64,000 nucleotides of DNA, taken from the NCBI GenBank assembly GCA_020636075.1, contig JACJYO010000004.1, forward strand, positions 186,001 to 250,000, given 5' to 3'. The stretch's first letter is position 1; each line of letters begins with the position of its first letter. This DNA is from Lewinellaceae bacterium. Lineage in GTDB: Bacteria; Bacteroidota; Bacteroidia; Chitinophagales; Saprospiraceae. This document shows, one piece after another, positions 1 to 9,778 of the stretch. Both the position numbers and the translations under genes were made by a program. A model generated the notes under the pieces. That model was not told the DNA's origin. It did not search any database and saw only the letters and a list, made by a program, of their open reading frames with translations.

Positions 1-3000
1 TTTTCCACCAACGGCTCCATACCCGCATCGGCGCCCGCGGCCATGGCCGTGTTGCCGGCGGAAACGGCTGACCTGGACGACAACCGGGGCACTGCGAACC
101 AAAATTTTCTCCGGTTGCTCTGGGAAGGCGCCACGCTCGAGGGCGGCGGGTATTTCTTTGCCACCTCGATGAGCGATACGGATCAGGATGCCCTTTTTGG
201 TTCCAGGGACTCCATCCTGCTTTCTCTGTTGATTGAATACGAGATTGACGGCGACCCCATTTTTGATTTTCACAACACGGTGGTTTTAAAAAACCAGACG
301 GACCCGGATTTTCTTGAAAACAACCTGTTGCTGGCATTGGTCGAAAATTATGAGCTGCTTGTGCCCGCCCTTCCGCCGGGTTTTGTCGGCTTTAACTTTG
401 AAGCCCAAGAACTGGATCCGAATACCGCGCCGGTTCAATTAAACCTTGCGTCCGGAATCGAGATCCGGGAAGAACCCAATATCAGTAGCCCTGCCAACGG
501 GGCAAAACTTCCGGACAATGCGCTGGTCGGCTTTTTTAACCTGAGCCGGGACGACGCCTGGGCTTTGGTCAGTGTCGGCACCCCGGGTGCCTCGGATTAT
601 AGAACAGGTTGGTTGCCCTTGCAAACCAAAAACCCTGTCGCAGGCAAGCCGCCCATTATCCACCTGGATGTATCGGGCGCCAAAGAACAACCGCTGGCTG
701 AACTGGAATACCTCTACCATCTTTTGGGCTTTGGCACCCAGGTTGGAGCCGATTTCCAAGGCAGCAAAATGCCCATTGGCCCGACGGCAAAACCGGGTGG
801 GTCGGACGGCGACTGGATTTATGAAAAACTGATCCCGGCGCATGCAAAACTAGCAACAGATCAACCAGGCTCCTGGCCCGCTACGGCGCCTCCCTGGGAT
901 CAAAACCCCTACCGGGGCATTGCGGTGGATAGCCTGCTCCAGACCGGGTTTCGGTGGCAGGATATTTACGGCAACGCGATCACGGAAACGACCGTACCTA
1001 AAAGCTTCCCGGTGCGCTACACGGATGCACTGATCGGGATCAATCAGTGGCCCTCGCTCAACGAACAATACCAGTTTTTACAGGGCTCCGCAGGGCCGGT
1101 GTTGGAAATTGAATTGCGTTTTTCAACAACGCCATACGCCGGCCTCGTGTTCGGGGTGTCAGCGGCCGAAAAGGACCGACTAGCGCGCCGTTTGAAGGCC
1201 GATCTGGCGACCTATCAAAAGTTGTATTACCAACTCCAGGGGCCCGGGGTCAGTTTTTCGGTAACGACTTCACTGGATGATGCCTGGTCGCATACCTTGG
1301 GTCCCCTGGACCCGGATCAGAATGGGCTAAATCTTACCGATTTCGCCCTGGGAATCTACCAGTATCTTTTCAACCTGAATGCGAACCTGGAAAAACTGGA
1401 TAATATCCCGGTATATTCGGGTGCTGCTTTTTCATTACTGATTGACCTGGCTGCGTTGAAGCCAAAGAAAACCTTCATTCAGGGCATCAGTTGCTGGATG
1501 ACCATGCTGCGGGAAAAAACGCTGGTGCATCCGGACCTGGTGGACGAATCCAGACTGACGGATGTCTTCGAAAACAAAGCCGTGCTGAGCCCAAAGCACG
1601 AACTGGTGGAATTCACCATGCCGGAAACCGTAACGGACCCATCGTTGGACCCGACAACACAGGATCTTACGTTGGGAAATTTGGCAATCGCCATCAAGGC
1701 CTTTTTGGACGACCGGCAACAAAGCTTGAATCTGTTAGCAACAGACAATACGATCACGCCGGAAGAAATCGTCCTGCAATACCGGGATGTGCCGGATATG
1801 ATCCGGCTTGATGATTTTAATGTTGCAAAGAATGATATTCATATTGACGAACTGATGCTTGCCGAAGGCATTACCTTCGGCGCCAAAAGATCAGCATTAT
1901 GGACGGCGGAGGATGAACTGAGTAAACAACTCGATCCGGCTACCGGGATGCTGATCGCAACGGATCCGGTGTCCGGACAGACCTACGTTACGGATCCGGG
2001 TACCGGAATAACGACCACCACAGACCCGGTTACCGGAGCAGTAACGACAACGTATTCCGGACAATTGATTACCGGGGAAGCCGGACTCGAGGACGATAGA
2101 ATAGTCACCCGCCTTGACGGGGAAAGTTTCGAAGCCCTTGCCCAGCGAATCGACGCGGAAATGAAGGCCACTTTGGGGCCGAAGTATCCGGTGGATTTCC
2201 GGTTATATGACCTGGTGGCGTACATCAAATCGATAGATCGTTTCCTTAAACCGGGCACCAAACTCACCCTCGAACCGCTCAACCTCCAGGTGTTTGCCTA
2301 TAATTTCACGGAGGCTTTCCCCGACTTCCACATTGCCGTCAGTGAAGAGCGCAATGCCGGCGGCGGCCAGGCCAATGCAGAAGGCGGCAGGCCGGAATTC
2401 CTGTTTGCCGTTCGACTGGGCGGCACGGGCATTCAGTACGACATAGCCGATCAGAGCCCTAATTTTTACGCGATACTACCGGTTTCCACCCGGCTTTTTT
2501 CCGGCAAAGCGATGCTGTACGATGACCCGCAAAACACAAGTGGCGCCAAAAAGGAAAAAGAAGTGGAAGGCGTAGAGGCGAACATTCTGGCGCGGGAATT
2601 CCTGGCGGCACTGGAAGACATGTTGGAGCCGGAGATACTGGTAACGGCAAATAAAGCAGATGCCGCAGCAACCGGGCAGCTCCTCACGGCAAAGGTCAAC
2701 CTGGCCCAAAAAATTACCGATACCGTCGCGCCAATCCTGAACGAAGATTTCGGCGACCCGGCGGTCGATCCGGATCCGCGACTTGAAACGGCAAAAGGGG
2801 CCATCCATCAGCGTTTGCTGGACAACCTGCTGGAAGGCTTCGACATCGAAACCATCGTGCAATACGAAGCCTCGATAACGGCCGGTACCGACCTGCCGGC
2901 AAATGCGGAGGCTGCGGACCTGCCGCCCCGTCTGGTGGGGAAAGCCAAAGTATTGCGCACCAGGGTGGGCGAAGACCCGGAAAACCGCATGCCTGCGCAG

Positions 3001-5106
3001 GCGGATGACATCGATTACACCCTCACCACCGGGTATTTCGAGTTGGATCAGCGCGATAGCCAAAGCGCGTTCACCTATCTTTTTGATACGAAAACACCGG
3101 ACAAGTTTGGGAGCCTTGAAATGGAAATGGAATTCCAGCCCATAGAAATGGAGTTTAACCTGGCCAGGTTCCCGGACGACCAGGCGGCATTCGAATCTTC
3201 GAACAAATTGCACTTCATTCTTCCGGCCAACCTGAATATTTACAAGATCGATCAGGACTTGAGTGATGCCGTAACGAAACAGTTTGACACAGAACCTGAG
3301 TTTACGGGCACCTTTGCCTCTATCCTGAGCAGTCAGATCGAGGTGAAATACTATTCGCTGGATGCCTTTGAAAATGCCTTTGCCACCAGTTTACCCGTGG
3401 ATGCCGAGGGCAATCTGGAACAACCCTACCGAAAGTACGTCGACGCCCTGCTCTCCGGCGCCAACCCCAATTACATGGGGCGCACCGAAGTGCCGATCCC
3501 GCTGCGGTTTTACCCACTGTCACCGTCGCTCATCCTGCAGCAGGCCGAAGCGGATGAAAGTTCCCGCGCGTTTATTCGCGATCTCAGGGAGTGGCAATAC
3601 ACGATTGTTTATGAGCATCCGGAAGTGGCGCAAGACAGTATTGATTGTATCATACGGCTGAATGTGCCGGATTCGGAGCAAACACTGGGCACCCCGGCCG
3701 GTTCCCCGGTTTCGGTGCCCGAATTTGTACGTCTGCTGCTCAATTTTAAAGAAAACCTGCCCGGCATGAAGGCCGCGCTCGAGCCCTTGAAAGCAGGCAC
3801 AATTGACGATGAAGGTGCCAATAAAGCGCTTTCCGATTTCGCGTTCCTCGCCGAACAAATTGCTTCAAACTGGGCGATCATGCGCAGCACCGAAAGCGAA
3901 TACTATGTGCCGCAAGCCGGCGATCTGCATTTCGAAGTCAGCGAAGAAACGCTGACGTTTGTAGAGGATACGCAGGAGGCTGAAACCCGGGAGGGCCTTG
4001 TGTTTACCCAAAAAGCACTCGACGGGGCCGACCTGATCCAACTCGACCAGGCTACCGTGGAGGCTAACGGGGTGCCAACGGCTGAGGAGCTCCTGAAAGC
4101 AGGTATCCGAAAAGTCGGCGAGGGCGATTACCGGAAAGACCTGGTGCCCAAGCTGGAACTCCCGGGTTTTCTGCTGGCGCGCACCATCGAAATTGAGGCG
4201 AATATTGTAGAAGCCGAAGGCCTTAGCCCGGAAGAACTGGCTGAATTGGGCATCGAAATGCAAGGCGAAGCGCCGGACCATTCGTATACCATGCAGGTTT
4301 CACCGGGCGAGGAATTGCCGGACTTTTTGGTAGCCGCCGGTATTGAAGTGCCCGACAATCCGGAGGTTTCGGTCGCCGGGAGCGACAATCCGGAAAGCCG
4401 GACGTTTTTCTATGAAATGGACCCGGAGGATCAAACGTTTTTCGGCGACTCCTCGATCCCCGACCGTAAATTTTCTGTTGAAAACCTCGACCTGTTGCAA
4501 CAACAAAATGCCTGGGCATCGATCTGGCTTAGCCGCAACAAGCACCTCGCTTTTGGGAAAACAACCAATCCCGACTTTATTTTCCTGACGCCGGCCGTGC
4601 GTTTCACCAACCGGCTTACGCCCTCCATTGTGAACCGCGAACCCTGGAATATTGCGACGCTGCCGGAAGGCGGCGACACGGCATTTAATGCCACACTGGA
4701 GCAGCACCTGATCAACATGGTCGACCTGTTTGATCCCGGCGTTGCAGACCCGGGCGTCGAACACCGACGCTATGAATTACAAATCGCCTGCCGCTACGCC
4801 TACGCTATGGCTCGTGGTATGGGGCTGAATGAAGACCTGGTAACGACACTGCCCATTCTGCTCGGGCTCCGGCTTACTCCCGATCAACTCGATACCTATC
4901 CCGGCAAACTCAGTAAAGAAATCAGTACCTGGTTTAAGCAGCATGAGCCGGTGGAAACGAACGCCTCCCTGATTTTTTCGGTGGAAGCCTATTCCCAACT
5001 GGATGAACAGGTCAATTCCAGCCTGCCCTTGCTGCGGGTTACGCAATTGGAATTGAACCTGAATAATATTACCAACATGCCGGATATCAGAACTGGAAAC
5101 GGATAA
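1..5106 (+). CDS. Very large unrecognised protein (5' end outside window)
   Basis: The frame is open from base 1, so the ATG at 43 is probably internal and at least 1,700 residues are encoded. I do not recognise the family. Counting from the ATG at 43, a Thr-rich stretch with DPxTG-type units lies near residues 630-675. Near residues 1345-1450 there are about three loosely related units containing LLKAGI, LAELGI and LVAAGI. The rest is soluble in character, acidic, without Cys clusters or obvious membrane segments; any signal peptide would lie outside the window. The next gene follows after 19 bases on the same strand, so the two are probably one operon. The large size and patchwork look suggest a structural or secreted multidomain protein, but this is inference and no enzyme motif was seen. 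Codon use and frame are clean throughout. Confidence 0.85.
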   Translation, partial: FSTNGSIPASAPAAMAVLPAETADLDDNRGTANQNFLRLLWEGATLEGGGYFFATSMSDTDQDALFGSRDSILLSLLIEYEIDGDPIFDFHNTVVLKNQTDPDFLENNLLLALVENYELLVPALPPGFVGFNFEAQELDPNTAPVQLNLASGIEIREEPNISSPANGAKLPDNALVGFFNLSRDDAWALVSVGTPGASDYRTGWLPLQTKNPVAGKPPIIHLDVSGAKEQPLAELEYLYHLLGFGTQVGADFQGSKMPIGPTAKPGGSDGDWIYEKLIPAHAKLATDQPGSWPATAPPWDQNPYRGIAVDSLLQTGFRWQDIYGNAITETTVPKSFPVRYTDALIGINQWPSLNEQYQFLQGSAGPVLEIELRFSTTPYAGLVFGVSAAEKDRLARRLKADLATYQKLYYQLQGPGVSFSVTTSLDDAWSHTLGPLDPDQNGLNLTDFALGIYQYLFNLNANLEKLDNIPVYSGAAFSLLIDLAALKPKKTFIQGISCWMTMLREKTLVHPDLVDESRLTDVFENKAVLSPKHELVEFTMPETVTDPSLDPTTQDLTLGNLAIAIKAFLDDRQQSLNLLATDNTITPEEIVLQYRDVPDMIRLDDFNVAKNDIHIDELMLAEGITFGAKRSALWTAEDELSKQLDPATGMLIATDPVSGQTYVTDPGTGITTTTDPVTGAVTTTYSGQLITGEAGLEDDRIVTRLDGESFEALAQRIDAEMKATLGPKYPVDFRLYDLVAYIKSIDRFLKPGTKLTLEPLNLQVFAYNFTEAFPDFHIAVSEERNAGGGQANAEGGRPEFLFAVRLGGTGIQYDIADQSPNFYAILPVSTRLFSGKAMLYDDPQNTSGAKKEKEVEGVEANILAREFLAALEDMLEPEILVTANKADAAATGQLLTAKVNLAQKITDTVAPILNEDFGDPAVDPDPRLETAKGAIHQRLLDNLLEGFDIETIVQYEASITAGTDLPANAEAADLPPRLVGKAKVLRTRVGEDPENRMPAQADDIDYTLTTGYFELDQRDSQSAFTYLFDTKTPDKFGSLEMEMEFQPIEMEFNLARFPDDQAAFESSNKLHFILPANLNIYKIDQDLSDAVTKQFDTEPEFTGTFASILSSQIEVKYYSLDAFENAFATSLPVDAEGNLEQPYRKYVDALLSGANPNYMGRTEVPIPLRFYPLSPSLILQQAEADESSRAFIRDLREWQYTIVYEHPEVAQDSIDCIIRLNVPDSEQTLGTPAGSPVSVPEFVRLLLNFKENLPGMKAALEPLKAGTIDDEGANKALSDFAFLAEQIASNWAIMRSTESEYYVPQAGDLHFEVSEETLTFVEDTQEAETREGLVFTQKALDGADLIQLDQATVEANGVPTAEELLKAGIRKVGEGDYRKDLVPKLELPGFLLARTIEIEANIVEAEGLSPEELAELGIEMQGEAPDHSYTMQVSPGEELPDFLVAAGIEVPDNPEVSVAGSDNPESRTFFYEMDPEDQTFFGDSSIPDRKFSVENLDLLQQQNAWASIWLSRNKHLAFGKTTNPDFIFLTPAVRFTNRLTPSIVNREPWNIATLPEGGDTAFNATLEQHLINMVDLFDPGVADPGVEHRRYELQIACRYAYAMARGMGLNEDLVTTLPILLGLRLTPDQLDTYPGKLSKEISTWFKQHEPVETNASLIFSVEAYSQLDEQVNSSLPLLRVTQLELNLNNITNMPDIRTGNG

Positions 5107-5125
5107 AAACCTTCAATAAAATATT

Positions 5126-7798
5126 ATGGCTGAGCAAGGATTTACAGGGTATCTGTCGGAGTTCGCAGGAGCGATCAGGGCGAATGGTCAGGCTGTCATG
5201 GAAACGACCAGAGACTTAGAGGATTTGTTGAAAGACGCCCTGGACCGTGTTACCGACGATGCCAAATTGGAGGAAATGAAAACCGAAATCCGGAACACGC
5301 TGAACACCCTGCTGGATCGGCTGGAAGCCGGCGATCTGTTTAATACCGCGGCATTGCAACAACAGTTCGACGAAGTTATTCAACAAGTGACCGATGCCAT
5401 CGGAATAGACCTGCAGACATCCCTGGACCTGGAAAATGTACTTGAAACAATCAATGGAGCCATTCCGGAAGGCGCTTTCCCGGAGGAATTGAAGACGGTT
5501 TTTGACAAAGTGATGAACGTACTGGAGAGCCTTGACCTGGATAATGTTCATATAACCATAAAAACGGTGAAGGAGCCCGTGGCAAAACCTGCGCCAGGCA
5601 CTGCCAGCAATGACGGCTCCTTATTTTCATCGGTTGGCACGGCAACCTTGCCAACTAATTTTGATGTTTTTGATCAGGAGCCCTCCGGTGCTGCAAACGC
5701 CCAGGCCGCCGACCCGGAAACTGAAAAACTGTTCGACGAGGTATTGACAAAAGTTTCGGATGCCTTTGCGCCGCAAGCAGCGTTGATTGATGGATTTCAG
5801 GAAAAGCTGGAAACGGCACTGGTTGAGTCGGGTTTTTTCAGCGATTTGGAAGAAAAAAAAGATGCCTTTCTTGCGGCAATCAGCGCCGAGGGCCTTACGA
5901 TTGAAAAAATATTTCAGGCGGCCGGGGATTTAGTGATCGGCCTGATTGAATCGGCGATCAGCGCGGTTATGGCAATCCTGGAATTCATCCTTGACGATTT
6001 GAAAGAAATTGCCACAGTCATCAAGGAGCAGTTACTTGGCCCAGGCACCGACCCCATCCTGGAGGCTGTGTTTGAGCAGTTTGGTATTGACAAATTCCTG
6101 GGTGATTACAAACCGGGCTTACTCAGTTTGCCCGTTTTTTTGGTCAGTGCGCCGTTTACCTTGCTTTCCCTTGCGGTTACCGGGGCAAAGCCCGAGTTCC
6201 CAACTATTTCCCAGGATGCGAATGAGGATACAGAAAATAAAATCAATGGCGTTCTGCAACTTTCTAAAATCCTGACGCCTTTCATTGGGCTGCTTTCTTA
6301 TAAATTGAGCAGGGAGAATAAGAAAGGGCTTGCCATAGGTGTCGGAGGTTTTGGCGACTTATACGCCATCGGTATCGACGTGGTTGGCCAGGTTTATGGC
6401 GAACCGGATAGCAGTAAGCCATTTCATAAAACCTATTGGATTTCGCAATGGGTTACCAGTGTTGGGATCGGTTTATTGATTGTAGGCGTAAAGACAATGG
6501 TAGACCTAAAAGATGAGAAAACCGATAGCACCCTGGCACACAGGGTAAAGCCTACTTTTCCTGGTTTTCAGTTATTTATCGAATTGATCAACTTTGGTTA
6601 TTCGATTGTTTTATTCGCTTCTGATGAGGCCGAAGAAGACCCCCGGCTTAAAGCCTGTTACTGGCTGGATTCGTTGCCGGGAGTCCTCGACGGAGTCATT
6701 TCAATTGCCATGAGAGTTCCGATGAACAAAAAGCTGGAGCGGATGACGGATGACGATGACGAATTATTAAAAAGAATAACCGACACGCTTGATACGATTG
6801 TTCAAAAAGATTATGCATGGGAAGAGGCTTCGTTCAATGCCTTTTATGGAGTGCTTCCGGCAGGGGCTTCAGATTTGAAAACCATTAAAGATTCGCTGAA
6901 CAGCCTGGAGGCGTGCGCCAATAGGATCCTAGATTTATTCAACAATACTTTTCTGAAACAACTTAAGCCCGATAATGCGACAGAACCAACAAATCAGGCC
7001 TTATGGGATAAGGAAATGGCTATAGTAAACCTGTTAACTCAGATAAATGAAAAAGTTTCGCGGTGTAAGCGTTATATAGAAGAACACGATAGCGAGTCAG
7101 GTAAAATTGGAAAATTATTGCAGGAAATCAGTAACTGGGCAACGGCAATTCAGACTGAAATAAAAAATAAAACACCGGATTTAAAAAATCTGGCTACAAA
7201 CGGGCAATTTATAAACCAGGTAACAGACCCTGCATTTGCTAAAATTAAATCCCTCGGAAACAAATTATTGGCTTTCCCTTCGTCTATTCTGGAGAACCGG
7301 TTGTTAGGCCTTCTTTTTGTCGAAAATGATCCGGATACTGCTATCGCAAATGATTGTGACAATGCCGACAAAGACCTTGATGCCTTGATCCTTGATGATG
7401 ATTTCATAGAATTAACAACGACAGAAGAGCGGGCTCTATTAACATCAACGGATTATATGGTGACCTTGGATGTTGAAAGGACTACACTGTTTCGACTAAT
7501 AGAAAAGACTAATCAGCTGGCTCTTTTTCCAACCCATAAACCTTTCAGGTATCAACAACGCTTTTTCCCGCTGCTCCAAAATCAACAGGTTAATCTTTTT
7601 GACCTGGAATATAGGCTCCTGATAGCCAAAGGGCATCTTGAAACCTGGTCTCAGAAAAATGCCCAGGCAGAAATCAAAAAGATTTCAAAGGATATCTACA
7701 AACTGGAAAGCGCCTTCATTGTCTTGAACACAATTATTCAATGCGTTCATGGCGGCTTGAGCCTGGATGCGGGAATTAATCCAATACCAGAGAGTTAG
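5126..7798 (+). CDS. Unrecognised 890-residue helical protein with hydrophobic core
   Basis: Starts 19 bases after the preceding giant gene, most likely in the same transcript. Residues 1-150 are amphipathic helix, rich in D, E, L and K. Hydrophobic stretches follow at about 265-292, 330-352, 441-461, 482-497 and 512-530; those at 330-352 and 441-461 look like real membrane segments, the others could be amphipathic or buried. The C-terminal third (from about residue 600) is again long helix. There is no signal peptide at the N-terminus. The architecture of amphipathic helices around hydrophobic segments resembles membrane-inserting or pore-forming helical proteins, but that is only shape and I do not recognise the family. 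Base composition drops towards A+T in the second half compared with the upstream gene. Function unknown. Confidence 0.85.
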   Translation: MAEQGFTGYLSEFAGAIRANGQAVMETTRDLEDLLKDALDRVTDDAKLEEMKTEIRNTLNTLLDRLEAGDLFNTAALQQQFDEVIQQVTDAIGIDLQTSLDLENVLETINGAIPEGAFPEELKTVFDKVMNVLESLDLDNVHITIKTVKEPVAKPAPGTASNDGSLFSSVGTATLPTNFDVFDQEPSGAANAQAADPETEKLFDEVLTKVSDAFAPQAALIDGFQEKLETALVESGFFSDLEEKKDAFLAAISAEGLTIEKIFQAAGDLVIGLIESAISAVMAILEFILDDLKEIATVIKEQLLGPGTDPILEAVFEQFGIDKFLGDYKPGLLSLPVFLVSAPFTLLSLAVTGAKPEFPTISQDANEDTENKINGVLQLSKILTPFIGLLSYKLSRENKKGLAIGVGGFGDLYAIGIDVVGQVYGEPDSSKPFHKTYWISQWVTSVGIGLLIVGVKTMVDLKDEKTDSTLAHRVKPTFPGFQLFIELINFGYSIVLFASDEAEEDPRLKACYWLDSLPGVLDGVISIAMRVPMNKKLERMTDDDDELLKRITDTLDTIVQKDYAWEEASFNAFYGVLPAGASDLKTIKDSLNSLEACANRILDLFNNTFLKQLKPDNATEPTNQALWDKEMAIVNLLTQINEKVSRCKRYIEEHDSESGKIGKLLQEISNWATAIQTEIKNKTPDLKNLATNGQFINQVTDPAFAKIKSLGNKLLAFPSSILENRLLGLLFVENDPDTAIANDCDNADKDLDALILDDDFIELTTTEERALLTSTDYMVTLDVERTTLFRLIEKTNQLALFPTHKPFRYQQRFFPLLQNQQVNLFDLEYRLLIAKGHLETWSQKNAQAEIKKISKDIYKLESAFIVLNTIIQCVHGGLSLDAGINPIPES

Positions 7799-7814
7799 TG
7801 TCTACATGCACACT

Positions 7815-7934
7815 ACTGGACATTTTTATAGCGCACAGATTTTACACAGAAAATCACACAGATTTCACACAGAATTTTCCGTGTAAAATCTGTGCAAACT
7901 AATCTGCGTAAAATCTGCGAGAAAAATGTCCAGT
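7815..7934. repeat. Intergenic long inverted repeat
   Basis: Outer arms of 13 bases (7815-7827 and 7922-7934, reading ACTGGACATTTTT and its complement) match perfectly. Inner arms of 15 bases at 7833-7847 and 7881-7895 also match perfectly, and a third variant of the inner arm lies at 7906-7919. The interior is made of repeated CACAGATTT/ACACAG words. It separates the 3' ends of two convergent genes, so it could end transcription from both sides, but it lacks a simple stem plus T-run. It belongs to the inverted-repeat family seen elsewhere in the window. Confidence 0.85.
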
Positions 7935-7942
7935 ATTATGGT

Positions 7943-8935
7943 CTACATATCCAGCATGCTCACATCCACCGCCTGCGCGCAATATAACCCCTGGTGCTGA
8001 AGCAGCGCACCGAAAAAAACGGCTTGACGCGCAGACGTGCGCCACATTTTCCACACTGAAATAATTTACTTCCTGCGGGCGCAACCCGATGCGGCTCTCC
8101 ACGGCCTTGAGCAATTGGTCCATCTGAAATGGTTCGGCCGGCATGCCGGAAATGACGATCCCTTCCCGCCGGTCGTCCGCTTCAAGCGGGCGCAGTGTCG
8201 CTTGCAAGCGGCTGTCGATGTAAGGGTTTTTCTAAAAACGGCGGCACAGTGACTAGTGCTTCTGCACCCAATTGTGCCTTGATCTGCGTTGAGGTTGCCT
8301 TCGGGTCTGTCTGACAAAAACGCACGGCTTTTCCGGCTACCCAGGCGCAAGCCATAGAGGTTCCCCGGATCGTTTTACCAGAATCCGGGTCTGCCGGGGC
8401 AGGGAAGGTGCCCCGGGCGTACAGCTCCGGCTTTCCCCCCGTTTCATAGCGACCGGAATAGCGCGCAATATTGCCGTTCGCGTCCAATGCCCCAACGGTC
8501 AGTACCTCCGGGTAGGCACCCGGCGTCAGCACCGTGCCCAGCCCTTTGTTTCCCGAAGGCGCCACGACGAGTACGCCTCGCTCCGTCAGGGCTTTTATAA
8601 ACGGCTGGAAGACAGGCGTTGGCAGGTTTATGCCCCAGGGCAGGCAAAGCACGCGAATATTGGCGCGCAGCATGGCATCGAGTGCCCGCAGCAAACAAAG
8701 TATGGTTTTGCCGCGCCGGGGATGGCAATAGCCTCAATCGCCGTGGTGCTTGGGAGGGCGTTTTCGTAGAAAGGGCCGCAAAGGATCGATGCCACCCGGC
8801 TGCCATGAAGATCACTTTTGTGCGCTTGGTTTTCGGCTTGCCAGCGGCCCGCTGCATCGAGTGTGCTTAAGCGGATGGAATATCCGGAAAGGTATGGCAG
8901 CCAGGGTGTATCCCGATGTCGATTAGTCCGATCAC
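7943..8935 (-). pseudogene. Subtilisin-like serine peptidase (S8), frame-broken
   Basis: The catalytic blocks of the S8 family occur in the right order on the minus strand but in different frames: Asp block IGLIDIGIHPG near 8935-8900, His block HGSRVASIL near 8800, oxyanion Asn in APSGNKG near 8550, and Ser block GTSMACAWVAG near 8350. The C-terminus can be followed to a TAG at 7943-7945 (ending AVDVSMLDM) after a further shift near 8020. At least three single-base shifts are needed to join the parts. A GTG at 8935 overlaps the stop of the SPOR-OmpA gene as GTGA, suggesting translational coupling. With that start the protein begins directly at the Asp strand, with no signal peptide or prodomain, which would be unusual and suggests either a cytoplasmic enzyme or a missed upstream frame. 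Family call is secure; whether it is really inactive is not. Confidence 0.75.
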
Positions 8936-9642
8936 GGTCTTGTTGCCAAAACCAGCACCACACAACGGTACAGTTTTCGGATCTCCTCCAGCTCACTTTG
9001 CTGTTCAATATCCTCTTCAATATTTCCGGATACGGCTTCGCCGAAAACGCGGAGCAACATGCGATCAGGCTCAACCCCCCGGTCGATCAGGTAATTGCGG
9101 GCAACGCGTGCGCGGGCTGTTGCGAGCTCGAGGTTTGCCTTGCCGCTGCCCACGGCGTCGGTGTAGCCCAGGATGCGCAGGTCGGATTTTGCTTTGCCGT
9201 TCAGTTTTTTAAGCATGTAATCCAGATCGGCCTTTTCCGTTTCGGGCAGTGCAGACTGGCCCAGGCCGAAATAAATAAACCGGATGCTGTCGTTTTCGGT
9301 GATTGGGATAGGCCCGCCTTTGAAGTAGTTGCAAAAACTGAGGTCGGTGAGCAGGCGCTGAGCCTCCAGGTCGATGATGGACGCATAGGTGAAGCCCTTG
9401 GCGATCAGTTGCTGCTGCACTTTTTCGGCATCAATGTAGGTAGGGTACGAGCCAAAAATATACCGGTACATGCCGGTTTCATCCACGCTGGCGATCACGC
9501 CGTTGATCCCCTTGTCGGTGAAATAGGAGGACGGTACCGAATCGGTAAACGCAGCAACCTGAACGCGGAAATTTTGGGCCAAACCTGCACTCGCCGCACA
9601 GCACCAGACAGCGCAAATCAGTGGGATGATCGTTCGTAACAT
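8932..9642 (-). CDS. SPOR and OmpA-like domain envelope protein
   Basis: 236 residues. Signal peptide of about 22 residues ending near LAQN. Residues 24-90 look like a SPOR-type domain (FRVQVAAFTD start, FGSYPTYIDAEKVQQQL end), which in this family binds denuded glycan strands of peptidoglycan. Residues 125-236 are an OmpA C-terminal, peptidoglycan-binding domain, with the typical ILGYTDAVGSGKANLELATA block and the NYLIDRGVEPDRM helix. It should sit in the periplasm, or in the outer membrane facing in, and hold the wall. It is too short to include an OmpA beta-barrel. The stop overlaps the possible GTG start of the S8 peptidase by four bases. No lipobox is visible. Confidence 0.85.
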   Translation of the reverse strand: MLRTIIPLICAVWCCAASAGLAQNFRVQVAAFTDSVPSSYFTDKGINGVIASVDETGMYRYIFGSYPTYIDAEKVQQQLIAKGFTYASIIDLEAQRLLTDLSFCNYFKGGPIPITENDSIRFIYFGLGQSALPETEKADLDYMLKKLNGKAKSDLRILGYTDAVGSGKANLELATARARVARNYLIDRGVEPDRMLLRVFGEAVSGNIEEDIEQQSELEEIRKLYRCVVLVLATRP

Positions 9643-9778
9643 AGGGGGATGTCGTTAATTTTGAACAAATGCTGGGCGAAAGTAGGGATTTTTACCTGCA
9701 TCAATCTTTTGCATTTACCGATGGGGATTTTCCAAAACCGGCATTATATTCGCATTGAAGAGTCTAATCGGAAGTATT

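Noticed and set aside
2476..3213. Long minus-strand reading frame of 245 residues opposite the giant gene
   Set aside because: It lies wholly within a clean, larger coding frame on the other strand, has no family motif and shows the composition of an antisense shadow.
7815..7934. Inverted repeat taken as insertion-sequence ends
   Set aside because: There is no transposase between or near the arms, and the arms are separated by only about 95 bases of similar repeat words.
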